40,564 nt of DNA. It comes from Candidatus Saganbacteria bacterium CG08_land_8_20_14_0_20_45_16 (GTDB taxonomy: Bacteria > Margulisbacteria > WOR-1 > O2-12-FULL-45-9). Made by a program: the position numbers and the translations under genes. Under the pieces are notes generated by a model. The model had not been told where the DNA came from, searched no databases, and worked only from the letters and a program-made list of their open reading frames with translations. Shown here piece by piece: positions 24,559 through 32,221 of this stretch (position 1 is its first letter; each line of letters starts with the position of its first letter). The stretch is from NCBI GenBank assembly GCA_002774365.1, contig PEYM01000059.1, forward strand, positions 1 to 40,564. Reading direction: 5' to 3'.

Positions 24559-24936
24559 TCAGAGAAAATCTGGTAGCCGTTGTGTCTTAAACGTCATAGT
24601 ACTCACCGCACAAGCCTCAACCTTTCCCTTGACCAAAATAGTCGCGCCTCGTAAAACCTCCTACTTAAAAATGATTCTGGCTTTGCCTTTTTCCGCAATC
24701 TCGGTCGTTACCGTGATCTCATCATCATATATAGCAGGGGCAAGATAGTGGCACTCGACTTTAGTGATCGTAAAAACAAGCTTCTCCTCTTCCCGCAGTT
24801 TTTTAAAGTCAACCCTCATCTGCCGCATGAGCTCTGTCCGTCCCCTTTCAAAAAAACCAAAATAATTAGCGTAATAAACCACCCCTTCAGCATCAGTGTC
24901 CTTATAAATCACGCGGTAGTTAAACGAGTGTTTCAT
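24559..24936 (-). pseudogene. ybgC: YbgC-type acyl-CoA thioesterase interrupted by an amber codon
   Basis: Hotdog-fold thioesterase with the catalytic motif YKDTDAEGVVYYANYFGFFE. The start is ATG at 24936 (MKHSFNYRVIYK), overlapping aroA by 17 nt. After 91 codons (IAEKGKARIIFK) an in-frame TAG occurs at 24661-24663. The same frame then continues EVLRGATILVKGKVEACAVS and ends TFKTQRLPDFL before TGA at 24559-24561, matching the family's last strands, where Tyr is usual at the TAG position. Read through, the protein would be 125 residues, the normal length. TAG terminates other genes here (pyrB, aroE), so a nonsense mutation or a sequencing error is likelier than recoding. Confidence 0.7.
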
Positions 24937-26248
24937 GAAGCAGTTTCTCAAACCCAGGGAACGAGGTTTCAATACACGCAGTATCGTCAATTATAGTTTC
25001 GCCGTCAGCAATTAGCCCAGCAATAGCCAGCGACATTGCAATTCGGTGGTCGCCATAGGATTTAACTTTGGCCCCTTTAAGCTTAGTTGGCCCTTCGATA
25101 ATCATCCCATCATCAAGTTCTTGAATTTTCGCCCCCATTTTTCTAAGCTCAGAAGAGATCGTCGCTATCCGGTCAGATTCCTTAATTCGAAGCTCCCTAG
25201 CCCCGCGAATTTCAGTGATTCCTTCAGCTTGAGTAGCGGCAACTGCGATAATTGGAAACTCATCAATAATCCGCGGCACAATCTCCCCATCAATTTTTAT
25301 GCCTTTTAATCGAATGTTCGAATGTTCGAATGTTCTACTTACGAATATCGTCCCCCTCGGTTCTCCTGAAATAATCTGTTCATCCCTTACCTCAAACTCT
25401 GCTCCCATCCTATGAAGCACGTCAATTATCCCAGTCCGGGTGGGGTTTAAGCCAACATTATGAATGGTGAGCTGTGAGCTGTAAGTTATGAGCGCGGCCA
25501 CAAGAAAAAACGCCGCAGACGAAAGATCACCAGGGACATTTATCTCCCTAGCCTCAAATTCCCTCATCCCTGACACCTCACACCCTGTACCTATCCCAAA
25601 GTATTCAAACATCCGCTCGGTATGATCACGGGACTTGTTTTTTTCAATCACTTGAGTTGTCCCAACCGCAAAAAGCCCAGCCAGCATAATCGCGGACTTA
25701 ACCTGGGCCGAAGCAACTGGAAGGTCATAAGTTATCCCCTTAATCTTTTGTCCTCTGATTAAAAGCGGGGCATAAACTTCTTCTTGACCCTTGACCCTTG
25801 ACCCTTGACCCTCAATATTCGCCCCCATCTCCCGCAAAGGTTTCACAATCCTCATCATCGGCCGCTTTTGAATTGAAGAGTCTCCTGTAATTTCAGAAGA
25901 AAAATCTTGCCCAGCCAAAATCCCAGTCATTAAGCGGATCGTTGTCCCAGAATTACCAACATTCAAGATCCCCTTCGGCTGACTAAGCCCTCTTCGTCCC
26001 TTGCCCCGTATTATCAATTCCTGCGCTCTACGTTCTACGTTCAACATTCTACTTTCCATTTCAATTCCCAACTTCCTAAAGCACTCAACCGTCGCCAAAC
26101 AATCGCCCGAGGGCAAAAATCCCTTCACCACAGTTTCTCCTTTTGCCAAAGCCCCCAACATAATTACCCGGTGGGAGATAGATTTATCGCCAGGAACATG
26201 GATTTCCCCTGTTATTTTGTCGGCTGGTTTAACAACTAAATGTGTCAT
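24920..26248 (-). CDS. aroA: 3-phosphoshikimate 1-carboxyvinyltransferase (EPSP synthase)
   Basis: AroA joins PEP to shikimate 3-phosphate. The 442-residue protein has PGDKSISHRVIMLGALA, LNVGNSGTTIRLM (substrate loop), GDSSIQKRPM, PVASAQVKSAIMLAGL, NKSRDHTERM, the DEFPIIAVAATQAEG motif and RELRIKESDR, then YGDHRIAMSLAIAGL. It is essentially complete. Five heptamer/octamer arrays lie in frame (26021-26062, 25784-25811, 25562-25596, 25462-25496, 25311-25334) and write extra stretches such as SRMLNVERRAQE, GQGSRVKGQEE and RTFEHSNIRLK, in loops where other EPSP synthases vary. It follows the DUF2914 gene with a 1-bp gap. Confidence 0.95.
   Translation of the reverse strand: MTHLVVKPADKITGEIHVPGDKSISHRVIMLGALAKGETVVKGFLPSGDCLATVECFRKLGIEMESRMLNVERRAQELIIRGKGRRGLSQPKGILNVGNSGTTIRLMTGILAGQDFSSEITGDSSIQKRPMMRIVKPLREMGANIEGQGSRVKGQEEVYAPLLIRGQKIKGITYDLPVASAQVKSAIMLAGLFAVGTTQVIEKNKSRDHTERMFEYFGIGTGCEVSGMREFEAREINVPGDLSSAAFFLVAALITYSSQLTIHNVGLNPTRTGIIDVLHRMGAEFEVRDEQIISGEPRGTIFVSRTFEHSNIRLKGIKIDGEIVPRIIDEFPIIAVAATQAEGITEIRGARELRIKESDRIATISSELRKMGAKIQELDDGMIIEGPTKLKGAKVKSYGDHRIAMSLAIAGLIADGETIIDDTACIETSFPGFEKLLHETLV
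25311..25334. repeat. Octamer array CGAATGTT x3 in aroA
   Basis: Three perfect 8-bp units, one of two arrays in the window where the unit is 8 bp throughout. In frame, writing RTFEHSNIR. Confidence 0.85.
25462..25496. repeat. Heptamer array GAGCTGT in aroA
   Basis: Units GAATGGT, GAGCTGT, GAGCTGT, AAGTTAT, GAGCGCG at a 7-bp step, in frame. Confidence 0.7.
25562..25596. repeat. Heptamer array CCTSACA in aroA
   Basis: Units CCTCATC, CCTGACA, CCTCACA, CCCTGTA, CCTATCC, in frame, writing GTGCEVSGMRE. Confidence 0.75.
25784..25811. repeat. Heptamer array TTGACCC x4 in aroA
   Basis: Four perfect tandem copies of TTGACCC, the purest array in the window, in frame as GQGSRVKGQ. Confidence 0.9.
26021..26062. 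repeat. Heptamer array CTACGTT in aroA
   Basis: Units CTGCGCT, CTACGTT, CTACGTT, CAACATT, CTACTTT, CCATTTC at a 7-bp step, in frame as ESRMLNVERRAQ. Confidence 0.8.
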
Positions 26249-26249
26249 T

Positions 26250-26855
26250 TCATTCGCTCACCGAATTAGGCCTGGCCACAACTTTGAATTCTTGTTGGCT
26301 AAGGATCTTTTCGCCGGCCATCACTTTAACCTGCCAAGTTCCATCGCTGTCCGGAGGCAGGGTAATCATACTCCAGGTCCGGCCAGGCTGGCGCCAAATA
26401 TCTAAGTCAATGGCAAAATATCGGTTGCCAGCTCCGTCAAACCATACCTGGGTGATTACAACTGGGGGTGAGGTAGCTTCAATTTCAGTATAACAATACA
26501 CTCGCTCCTCCGGCGCAAAAGTCTTAGCAATTTCCCTTGGTTGCTGATCCTCAAGCATTTTGCAAAAATCTTGCTTAAGAACTTTGATCATATTGTTGTC
26601 AACGGTTGGCTGCTCCAATTTTGGCACAGACTTAACCACCACAGTCGAAGTTGTCGGTTTAAGCTGCTGCTTAGTAGTTGTTGTCGTAGCTGCTTTTTTA
26701 TGGGTTGTGGTTGTGGTTTTCTTTTCCGTCTCCGCAGTTGGGTTAAGGGAAACCAGCCAGAGAACAAACAAGAGTAGGGCAAAAAATAATAAAGCCAGCC
26801 AAAACCACCCTGGCAGCTTTTTTTTATATTGGGTATATCCGACAATTTTACTCAT
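26250..26855 (-). CDS. Membrane-anchored DUF2914 protein
   Basis: A 201-residue protein. A short cytoplasmic N-terminus is followed by one membrane helix at about 16-36 (WFWLALLFFALLLFVLWLV), then a low-complexity Thr/Lys linker (about 43-75) and a C-terminal DUF2914-like domain (PF11141) with VYCYTEIEA, VWFDGAGNRYFAIDLDI, TWSMITLPP and GTWQVKVM. The domain is probably extracytoplasmic. Function unknown. The start overlaps the tyrA stop (ATGA) in the operon. Confidence 0.75.
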   Translation of the reverse strand: MSKIVGYTQYKKKLPGWFWLALLFFALLLFVLWLVSLNPTAETEKKTTTTTHKKAATTTTTKQQLKPTTSTVVVKSVPKLEQPTVDNNMIKVLKQDFCKMLEDQQPREIAKTFAPEERVYCYTEIEATSPPVVITQVWFDGAGNRYFAIDLDIWRQPGRTWSMITLPPDSDGTWQVKVMAGEKILSQQEFKVVARPNSVSE

Positions 26856-27715
26856 TGATAAAGATCGTCACGAAAATTTTTAGCCTGGGCTAAAAGCTTG
26901 CTAATTGCCGCTTTATCCTCAGCCTGAATAGCTTTTTCAAGCTTGCCTAAGGCAACCCTAAAAGCGCCAATACTAGCTAAAACACCAAGTTTATTAGCGG
27001 TAAACATGTCCACACCTAAAACTGGATCGCCAGAAGCGATCCTGGTTGTATCTTTAAAGCCAGAGGCAGCACAGCTCTTGACCTGCGGATAGGCCAGCGA
27101 GGTCTCAGCTACAGAATTAACTAGGGCCGCGGCAATGGCCAGCGGAGCATGGCTAACAGCCGCTACTACTAAATCGTGGGTCATGGGATCCATCTTTACC
27201 ACCTTCCCTCTTAAAGCAGTGACTACTTCTGTCATTATCTTTAAGGCCGGCTTATTTGTCTGCGGTGTTTCAGTTAAGATATAAACCTTATCAGTCAAAA
27301 GATCTGCCTCAGCTGCCTCAAGTTTAACTTGCTCTTTGCCAGCCATGGGATGCCCCCCCACAAAAAAAGTGCCAGCCGGCATCAACGCTGCAGCTGCGGC
27401 CACAATCTCACTTTTAACGCTCCCTACATCTGACACAATCGCCCCCTTTTTCAAGGCCGGCACGAGTTCTTTGAGCTTGGGGATAATCAAACTAATTGGG
27501 GTACAAAGAAGCACAACGTCTGCCCCAGCCACTCCCTCTTTAATATCCAACGTCCCCTCATCAATTGCCCCAAGTGTAATCGCCTCTGCAATCGTCTTTT
27601 TTCTGCGCGGGATACCAACAATGACGTCGGACAGCTGGCCTCGGACATAGGACCGTCTTAAGCCTAACCCTATCGACCCTCCAATTAGCCCCAACCCAAC
27701 AATCGCAATCCTCAC
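26852..27715 (-). CDS. tyrA: Prephenate dehydrogenase
   Basis: TyrA oxidatively decarboxylates prephenate (or arogenate) towards tyrosine. The 287-residue protein has the NAD loop IVGLGLIGGSIGLGL, LLCTPISLI, SDVGSVKSEIV, FVGGHPMAGKE and the C-terminal helical dimer domain with VAAVSHAPLAIA. No ACT or chorismate-mutase domain is fused. It overlaps apgM by 4 nt upstream. Confidence 0.93.
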   Translation of the reverse strand: MRIAIVGLGLIGGSIGLGLRRSYVRGQLSDVIVGIPRRKKTIAEAITLGAIDEGTLDIKEGVAGADVVLLCTPISLIIPKLKELVPALKKGAIVSDVGSVKSEIVAAAAALMPAGTFFVGGHPMAGKEQVKLEAAEADLLTDKVYILTETPQTNKPALKIMTEVVTALRGKVVKMDPMTHDLVVAAVSHAPLAIAAALVNSVAETSLAYPQVKSCAASGFKDTTRIASGDPVLGVDMFTANKLGVLASIGAFRVALGKLEKAIQAEDKAAISKLLAQAKNFRDDLYQ

Positions 27716-28932
27716 AACTTCCCTCCAATAAACTTTTGCATCAGTTCGTGTCCCTGCCTCAGCTTAATCTTTGATTTTTTGATTGCCTTCTCATTATAAC
27801 CCATGACCGGTGACCGGTGACCAGAAACCGACAACCCGCATATAACAAAAGGGACAGAATCCCTAGTATGCGTCATATACTTAATCGGCGTAGGATGATC
27901 TGGGAGAACGAGAATTCGATATTCGATATTCGACAGCCGAGATTCGTCTTCTTTCGAATTGTCGAATGTTCGAATTTTCGAATTCCGAATTTCGTTCCAA
28001 ATAGTCCCCACCACCAACCGATCAAAATCCTCAATCGCTCTGATTTTTTTAGGAATTGACCCTTCGTGTCCCGCTTCATCCGGCGCTTCCACGTGTATAA
28101 ATACAATATCGTGTTTTTTAAGGGCTTTCAAGGCGTATTTAGCCTTACCCACATAGTTTGTATCTAAGTATCCTGTTGCGCCAGGAACATTGATGACTTC
28201 AAGCCCCAAAGTTTTTCCCATCCCCTTTAACAAATCAACTGCAGTAATAACCGCGCCTGTTAAACCATACTTCTTTTTAAAAGTTGGCATGAGAAGGAGC
28301 TTACCTTGGCCCCATGGCCAGATCATCGTGGCTTTACTTTTCATTTGGTGAAGAATAACTTCACTCTCATTCATCAATTCCAGCAAAAGATCAGATTTGG
28401 GCAAATATTTTTTAATTTTCTCCCCAGTAATATCATGCGGAGGGGTAGTTTCAATCCTATTTTCTATTTTCCATTTTCGATTGTCGATTATCAAGAGATG
28501 CCTATAACTCAAGCCAGGAAAAAACTTGATTCCCTTACGCCCCAACCGTTTGCCCAGCTCAAGCATAATCTTCTTGGCTTCTTTCGTCTCGATGTGTCCG
28601 GCGGTAAAATCTTTCATCCTGCCGTCTTTGACAGTGACCAAATTACAACGAAAAGCCACGTCGTCTTTACCAAGCTTAACCCCAAGGCTGGCTGCTTCCA
28701 AGGGACCTCGCCCTGTGTAATACTTGGCCGGGTCATAACCAAAAATGCTCATTGAAGCGACATCTGAGCCAGGTGGCAAGCCGTTGGGGATATTGTTCAC
28801 CCAACCGCAAACACCGTTTTGGGCTAAGCAATCCAGGTTGGGAGTTTTAGCAACCTCAAGTGGGGTATTCCCTTTAAGCTCTTTGCAAGGTAAATCCGAC
28901 ATCCCGTCGCCGATTAGGATCAGAAACTTCAC
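27712..28932 (-). CDS. apgM: Cofactor-independent phosphoglycerate mutase, ApgM type
   Basis: A 406-residue alkaline-phosphatase-superfamily enzyme with LILIGDGMSD, GSDVASMSIFGYDP (nucleophile Ser region), GRGPLEAASLG, VHVEAPDEAGHEG (metal site) and DHPTPI. It interconverts 3- and 2-phosphoglycerate. In some bacteria close relatives in amino-acid operons are proposed homoserine kinases, which cannot be excluded here. Three repeat arrays (27806-27840, 27914-27992, 28457-28491) are in frame and write WNEIRNSKIRTFDNSKEDES, VSGHRSPVM and DNRKWKIENRIE. Confidence 0.88.
   Translation of the reverse strand: MKFLILIGDGMSDLPCKELKGNTPLEVAKTPNLDCLAQNGVCGWVNNIPNGLPPGSDVASMSIFGYDPAKYYTGRGPLEAASLGVKLGKDDVAFRCNLVTVKDGRMKDFTAGHIETKEAKKIMLELGKRLGRKGIKFFPGLSYRHLLIIDNRKWKIENRIETTPPHDITGEKIKKYLPKSDLLLELMNESEVILHQMKSKATMIWPWGQGKLLLMPTFKKKYGLTGAVITAVDLLKGMGKTLGLEVINVPGATGYLDTNYVGKAKYALKALKKHDIVFIHVEAPDEAGHEGSIPKKIRAIEDFDRLVVGTIWNEIRNSKIRTFDNSKEDESRLSNIEYRILVLPDHPTPIKYMTHTRDSVPFVICGLSVSGHRSPVMGYNEKAIKKSKIKLRQGHELMQKFIGGKL
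27806..27840. repeat. Heptamer array ACCGGTG in apgM
   Basis: Units ACCGGTG, ACCGGTG, ACCAGAA, ACCGACA, ACCCGCA; all begin ACC. Confidence 0.8.
27914..27992. repeat. Long 7/8-bp repeat array CGAATTx in apgM
   Basis: ATTCGAT, ATTCGAT, ATTCGAC, AGCCGAG, ATTCGTC (7-bp step), then CGAATTGT, CGAATGTT, CGAATTTT (8-bp step), then CGAATTC, CGAATTT (7-bp). 79 bp, the longest array, with unit length changing within it. Confidence 0.85.
28457..28491. repeat. Heptamer array CTATTTT/CGATTNT in apgM
   Basis: Units CTATTTT, CTATTTT, CCATTTT, CGATTGT, CGATTAT at a 7-bp step, in frame as DNRKWKIENR. Confidence 0.8.
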
Positions 28933-29573
28933 TTCTCCGGCACCCCAGGCACAAGCTTGTTTTCTTTTATCAACTTAATCACATCAGCCTGGTGCTCTTT
29001 CGCTTGCTCAACAATCTTGCCAGCAGTTTTGGAGAGCTCTTGGGTACTGATTTTTTTTATGGCTGGAACTTTCTTGTTTTTTGAGTCTTCGACCTTGATA
29101 AAATCCTTAACCTCAGGCCGAAAGTTCTTGGCAAATGGATAGGCCCAAGCATAAGCCCACCGAGCCAGTCGGCCCAAATAGGCTGACTGCATTTGTTCTT
29201 TAGTCGCAGCCTCAAAAGGACAATAAAGCAAAAGCTGCAAAATAACCCCAGCAATTAATAGCCCCTTAAACCCACCAACTAAGCCACCACCAAATTTATC
29301 CACTGGCCCCAGGATCGCGATATAAATTACCCGCTTAAAAAGCAAGGTCAAGAGGAGATCAAGAACAAAGTAGGTAACCAGTGTAACCAATAAAAACAAA
29401 ATCACCGTGGAAATATTTTGGGCTTCCAACAAATTAAGAGAGCTGACCGCGGCATTAGCCAAAAGGAGCGCAAAAAGCATAGCTGCCACGCTGGAGAGGG
29501 CCTTGACCAATCCTTCGCGCAGGCCAAGGGCCACAAAAACCAGAACCACGATAACAATGATAATATCTACCAT
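28929..29573 (-). CDS. cvpA: CvpA family membrane protein
   Basis: A 214-residue protein with about four membrane helices in the first 130 residues (DIIIVIVVLVFVALGLREGL at the start, GGGLVGGFKGLLIAGVILQ at helix four) and a soluble C-terminal tail with basic and acidic helices. It matches the CvpA/colicin V production family, whose role is linked to envelope and purine-operon contexts; here it lies directly after purE. It overlaps apgM by 4 nt. Confidence 0.85.
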   Translation of the reverse strand: MVDIIIVIVVLVFVALGLREGLVKALSSVAAMLFALLLANAAVSSLNLLEAQNISTVILFLLVTLVTYFVLDLLLTLLFKRVIYIAILGPVDKFGGGLVGGFKGLLIAGVILQLLLYCPFEAATKEQMQSAYLGRLARWAYAWAYPFAKNFRPEVKDFIKVEDSKNKKVPAIKKISTQELSKTAGKIVEQAKEHQADVIKLIKENKLVPGVPEK

Positions 29574-29576
29574 GTT

Positions 29577-30032
29577 TTACTGGGCCGCCAGCTTGGCTTT
29601 CAGCCCCTTGAGCTTAGCTGTAACTTCTGAATACTTTAGCGCTGCAATTTGAGCCGCTAGTATTGCCGCATTCTTGGCGCCGTCTATCGCCACAGTAGCA
29701 ACCGGAACTCCGGGTGGCATTTGGACAATCGCGAGTAGCGCATCCATTCCTTCGAGTGCTTTTGACTTAATAGGAATACCGATTACCGGCAGGGTTGTTT
29801 GAGCAGCCACGCAACCTGGTAGGGCAGCTGCCATCCCTGCAGCCGCAATAAGACAAACGTATTTCCCTTCTGCTTCCCTGGCGTATTTTTCAACCTTTTT
29901 GGGGGTGCGGTGGGCCGAAGCAACCGTGATGTCAGAATCAATCCCCAGCTCTTTTAGCTGTTCCTGCGCTTTTTCAACTACAGCCAGATCAGATTTTGAA
30001 CCAACAATGATCCCAACCCTAGGGCTTGCCAT
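29577..30032 (-). CDS. purE: N5-carboxyaminoimidazole ribonucleotide mutase / AIR carboxylase
   Basis: PurE supplies CAIR for purine synthesis. The 151-residue protein has [19 protein letters not shown] (catalytic His), [34 protein letters not shown] and NAAILAAQI. The QMPPG variant resembles archaeal members. The family's AAHLPG is AAALPG here, so the second conserved His is Ala. GGAGG precedes the ATG. No purK is seen nearby. Confidence 0.92.
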   Translation of the reverse strand: MASPRVGIIVGSKSDLAVVEKAQEQLKELGIDSDITVASAHRTPKKVEKYAREAEGKYVCLIAAAGMAAALPGCVAAQTTLPVIGIPIKSKALEGMDALLAIVQMPPGVPVATVAIDGAKNAAILAAQIAALKYSEVTAKLKGLKAKLAAQ

Positions 30033-30049
30033 TTTCTAGCCTCCTAAAT

Positions 30050-31291
30050 TTACGTCTGCGGAGGAATAACCGTTAAAATCTTTCTCGCTTGATCAGGATA
30101 TTTGGCAATAAATATCAGCTCTTCGCGGGTCAAAGGCTTCTGGGTGTGAACATTGGCATAACGCACTAGCTCCAAAACATCAGCCGCCTCTTTGTCGTTC
30201 TTAAATTCAACTTCCAGCTTGCCCAAAACATTCATAAAGCCCTTAATCCCAGAGTATTCGCCAACTGTGATCATCCGGCCGGTGTCAACCAGCTCTGGCT
30301 CGCCGCGGCCCAGCTCTTCAAACTCATAAAGCTCATAGTTTTTACGGTTTTTCAAAGCACCATCAGCATGGATACCAGACTCATGGGCAAAAGCATTGGC
30401 ACCAACGCCAACTTGGTTAACAGAAAGAGGAATCCCAAAAGCATAAGAAGCGTATTTGGCAAAGGCCCAAATTTTATCCAGCTTAATTCCCTTAGGAAAC
30501 ATCTTCTTATCTTTAAAACCACTGGAATACTTTAGCGCCACTAAAACCGACAGCAAATCAGCGTTACCAGCTCGCTCGCCCACCCCATTGATTGTGGTGT
30601 TAATATAAGCATCCTGGCCACCCTCTATAATCCCCCTCGCCCCTTCAACAGAGCAAGCCACCCCCATCCCCAGGTCATTGTGGCAGTGCATCTCCCAGTC
30701 AATCTTGGTTTTAGAGGCAAGCTCCTTCATCCTAGCGTAGATTGTCAAAGGATCATCGGCCCCTAACGTATCGCAATACCGGATCCTGGCTGCCCCAGCT
30801 GCCTTAGCTACCGCGCCAAATTTAATCAAGTCTTCAATACCGGTCCTAGAAGCATCCTCGGCATTGACCCCGATCGAGGCAGCACCGTGAGCCTTAGCCG
30901 CTTCAACTGCTTTAATCATTGATTTAATTACAGTTTCAATGGTCATCTTCCCTTGGAACTTCAATTCCAGCATTAGCGGCGAAGTTGAAATCGAAAGGTT
31001 AAGATGTTTAATTTTTGGGCAGAGCTTATAAGCTAAATCAACATCTTTTTGGATCGCCCGGCACCAACCCTCAAGCCTGATCGGCGCAAGTGTCCCTTTT
31101 TCCGCGAGTTCTAAATTTGCATTAATGTAATTTGTTTCATGGAGAGTAAATGGGAAACCAAACTCACTCTGAAAAACCCCCATTTCATTAAGATACATGT
31201 TGATCAAGGTCTTTTCCAGTTTAGCTAGGCCGATGCGGGAAGTCTGGACACCATCCCGGTTAGTCACGTCTATAATATATACTTCAGGCAT
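30050..31291 (-). CDS. Homocitrate/Re-citrate synthase-type DRE-TIM metallolyase
   Basis: A 413-residue member of the isopropylmalate/homocitrate/citramalate synthase superfamily. The metal-site region is IIDVTNRDGVQTSRIGLAKL (a D-x-T-x-RDG variant of the DRE motif), followed by EFGFP, NLSISTSPLML, GVNAEDASRT, YCDTLGADDP, HCHNDLGMGVA, NGVGERAGNADL and HESGIHADG. The NRDGVQ form and the N-terminal half look closest to clostridial and sulfate-reducer Re-citrate synthases and nearby homocitrate synthases. The exact product (citrate, homocitrate or citramalate) is unproved. ATG 31291 with AGGAGG is chosen over the ATG at 31336, which lies near the -10. It heads the long operon. Confidence 0.85.
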   Translation of the reverse strand: MPEVYIIDVTNRDGVQTSRIGLAKLEKTLINMYLNEMGVFQSEFGFPFTLHETNYINANLELAEKGTLAPIRLEGWCRAIQKDVDLAYKLCPKIKHLNLSISTSPLMLELKFQGKMTIETVIKSMIKAVEAAKAHGAASIGVNAEDASRTGIEDLIKFGAVAKAAGAARIRYCDTLGADDPLTIYARMKELASKTKIDWEMHCHNDLGMGVACSVEGARGIIEGGQDAYINTTINGVGERAGNADLLSVLVALKYSSGFKDKKMFPKGIKLDKIWAFAKYASYAFGIPLSVNQVGVGANAFAHESGIHADGALKNRKNYELYEFEELGRGEPELVDTGRMITVGEYSGIKGFMNVLGKLEVEFKNDKEAADVLELVRYANVHTQKPLTREELIFIAKYPDQARKILTVIPPQT

Positions 31292-31315
31292 TTTATTTCT
31301 CCTCCTTGACATTCC

Positions 31316-31344
31316 ATTATAGCTTACTTTTTTCACAGTGACAA
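31316..31344 (-). promoter_or_regulatory. Promoter of the long citrate/purE/apgM/tyrA/aroA operon
   Basis: Minus-strand TTGTCA (31339-31344), 17-bp spacer, TATAAT (31316-31321), then a leader with AGGAGG. It overlaps the divergent aroE promoter, so the two may compete. Confidence 0.8.
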
Positions 31345-31347
31345 CTA

Positions 31348-31356
31348 TGGTATACT
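31348..31356 (+). promoter_or_regulatory. Extended -10 promoter of aroE, leaderless
   Basis: TGG then TATACT (TGnTATACT form) with the ATG 9 nt after the -10 and no ribosome site. It faces the operon promoter on the other strand. Confidence 0.65.
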
Positions 31357-31365
31357 CGCTTTATT

Positions 31366-32196
31366 ATGACTAAAATAGTTGGCTTAATCGGCCACCCACT
31401 GGGACACTCCCTCTCACCGCTCATGCACAACGCGGCTTTCAAAGAGCTCGGCCTTGATTTTGAATATAAATTATTTGACGTTAGCCTAAATGAACTCGCT
31501 CAAAAAGTCAAAGAACTAAGAGGGAAAAAATTCGCTGGGTTTAACATCACTATTCCTTACAAAGAAAAAGTCATGGAGCTAATTGATGAAGTAGTTGAAA
31601 ACGCTAAGGTTATCGGCGCAGTCAACACAATTGTTAATGATAACGGCAAGTTGATCGGCTACAACACTGATGGCCCTGGTTTTGTTGAGTCTTTGCGCGA
31701 TGACGCAGGGGTCAATCCGCAAGGGCTGAACGCCGTTGTCCTTGGCGCAGGCGGCGCGTCACGAGCAATCCTTGTCACTTTGGCCGAAGAAAAAGCTAAC
31801 TCAATAATTGTCACAGATATTGACCAAGAAAAAGCCAGTCAATTAGCCCAATATGTCGGCTCATATTTCAATGTTCAGGTTAAAAGTGTTAAGCCAGATA
31901 GCAGAGAACTGCAAGCCGCGCTGGACAACGCCAACCTCCTAATTAACGCCACCCCCATTGGCATGCACCCGCATGAAAACACCTCCCCCTTATCAGACAA
32001 AATCCAGCTTGCCCCAGAGCTCATAGTCTATGATTTAGTCTATAACCCTTACAGCACGAAACTAATGAAAAGATCAAAAAACTCTGTTTCCGGCCTGGGG
32101 ATGCTAGTCCGTCAAGGAGCGCTCGCCTTTACCCTCTGGACTGGCAGAGAAGCCCCAGTTAAATTGATGCACGAAACTGCGTTTGCTGCACTCTAG
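31366..32196 (+). CDS. aroE: Shikimate dehydrogenase
   Basis: AroE reduces 3-dehydroshikimate with NADPH. The 276-residue protein has GLIGHPLGHSLSPLMHNAAF, FNITIPYKEKVM (catalytic Lys), GAVNTIV, YNTDGPGF, the dinucleotide loop LGAGGASRAI, NATPIGM, DLVYNPYST and GLGMLVRQGALAF. Normal length. It is divergent from the aroA-containing operon and followed by a heptamer-rich spacer. Confidence 0.96.
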   Translation: MTKIVGLIGHPLGHSLSPLMHNAAFKELGLDFEYKLFDVSLNELAQKVKELRGKKFAGFNITIPYKEKVMELIDEVVENAKVIGAVNTIVNDNGKLIGYNTDGPGFVESLRDDAGVNPQGLNAVVLGAGGASRAILVTLAEEKANSIIVTDIDQEKASQLAQYVGSYFNVQVKSVKPDSRELQAALDNANLLINATPIGMHPHENTSPLSDKIQLAPELIVYDLVYNPYSTKLMKRSKNSVSGLGMLVRQGALAFTLWTGREAPVKLMHETAFAAL

Positions 32197-32221
32197 TTGT
32201 CTGGATTAAGACATTATGGGT

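Noticed and set aside
24383-24590. Two overlapping small reading frames after the flavoprotein
   Set aside because: No ribosome site, no family resemblance, and one is antisense to the ybgC remnant; kept only as possible decayed sequence.
24661-24663. Amber codon read as an amino acid (recoding)
   Set aside because: TAG terminates pyrB, aroE, the zinc-ribbon and the PF09936 genes normally, so genome-wide reassignment is not supported; a nonsense mutation or read error is simpler.
25311-27992. Repeat arrays resembling a CRISPR
   Set aside because: The units are 7-8 bp in direct tandem without spacers of constant length, and no cas gene is present.
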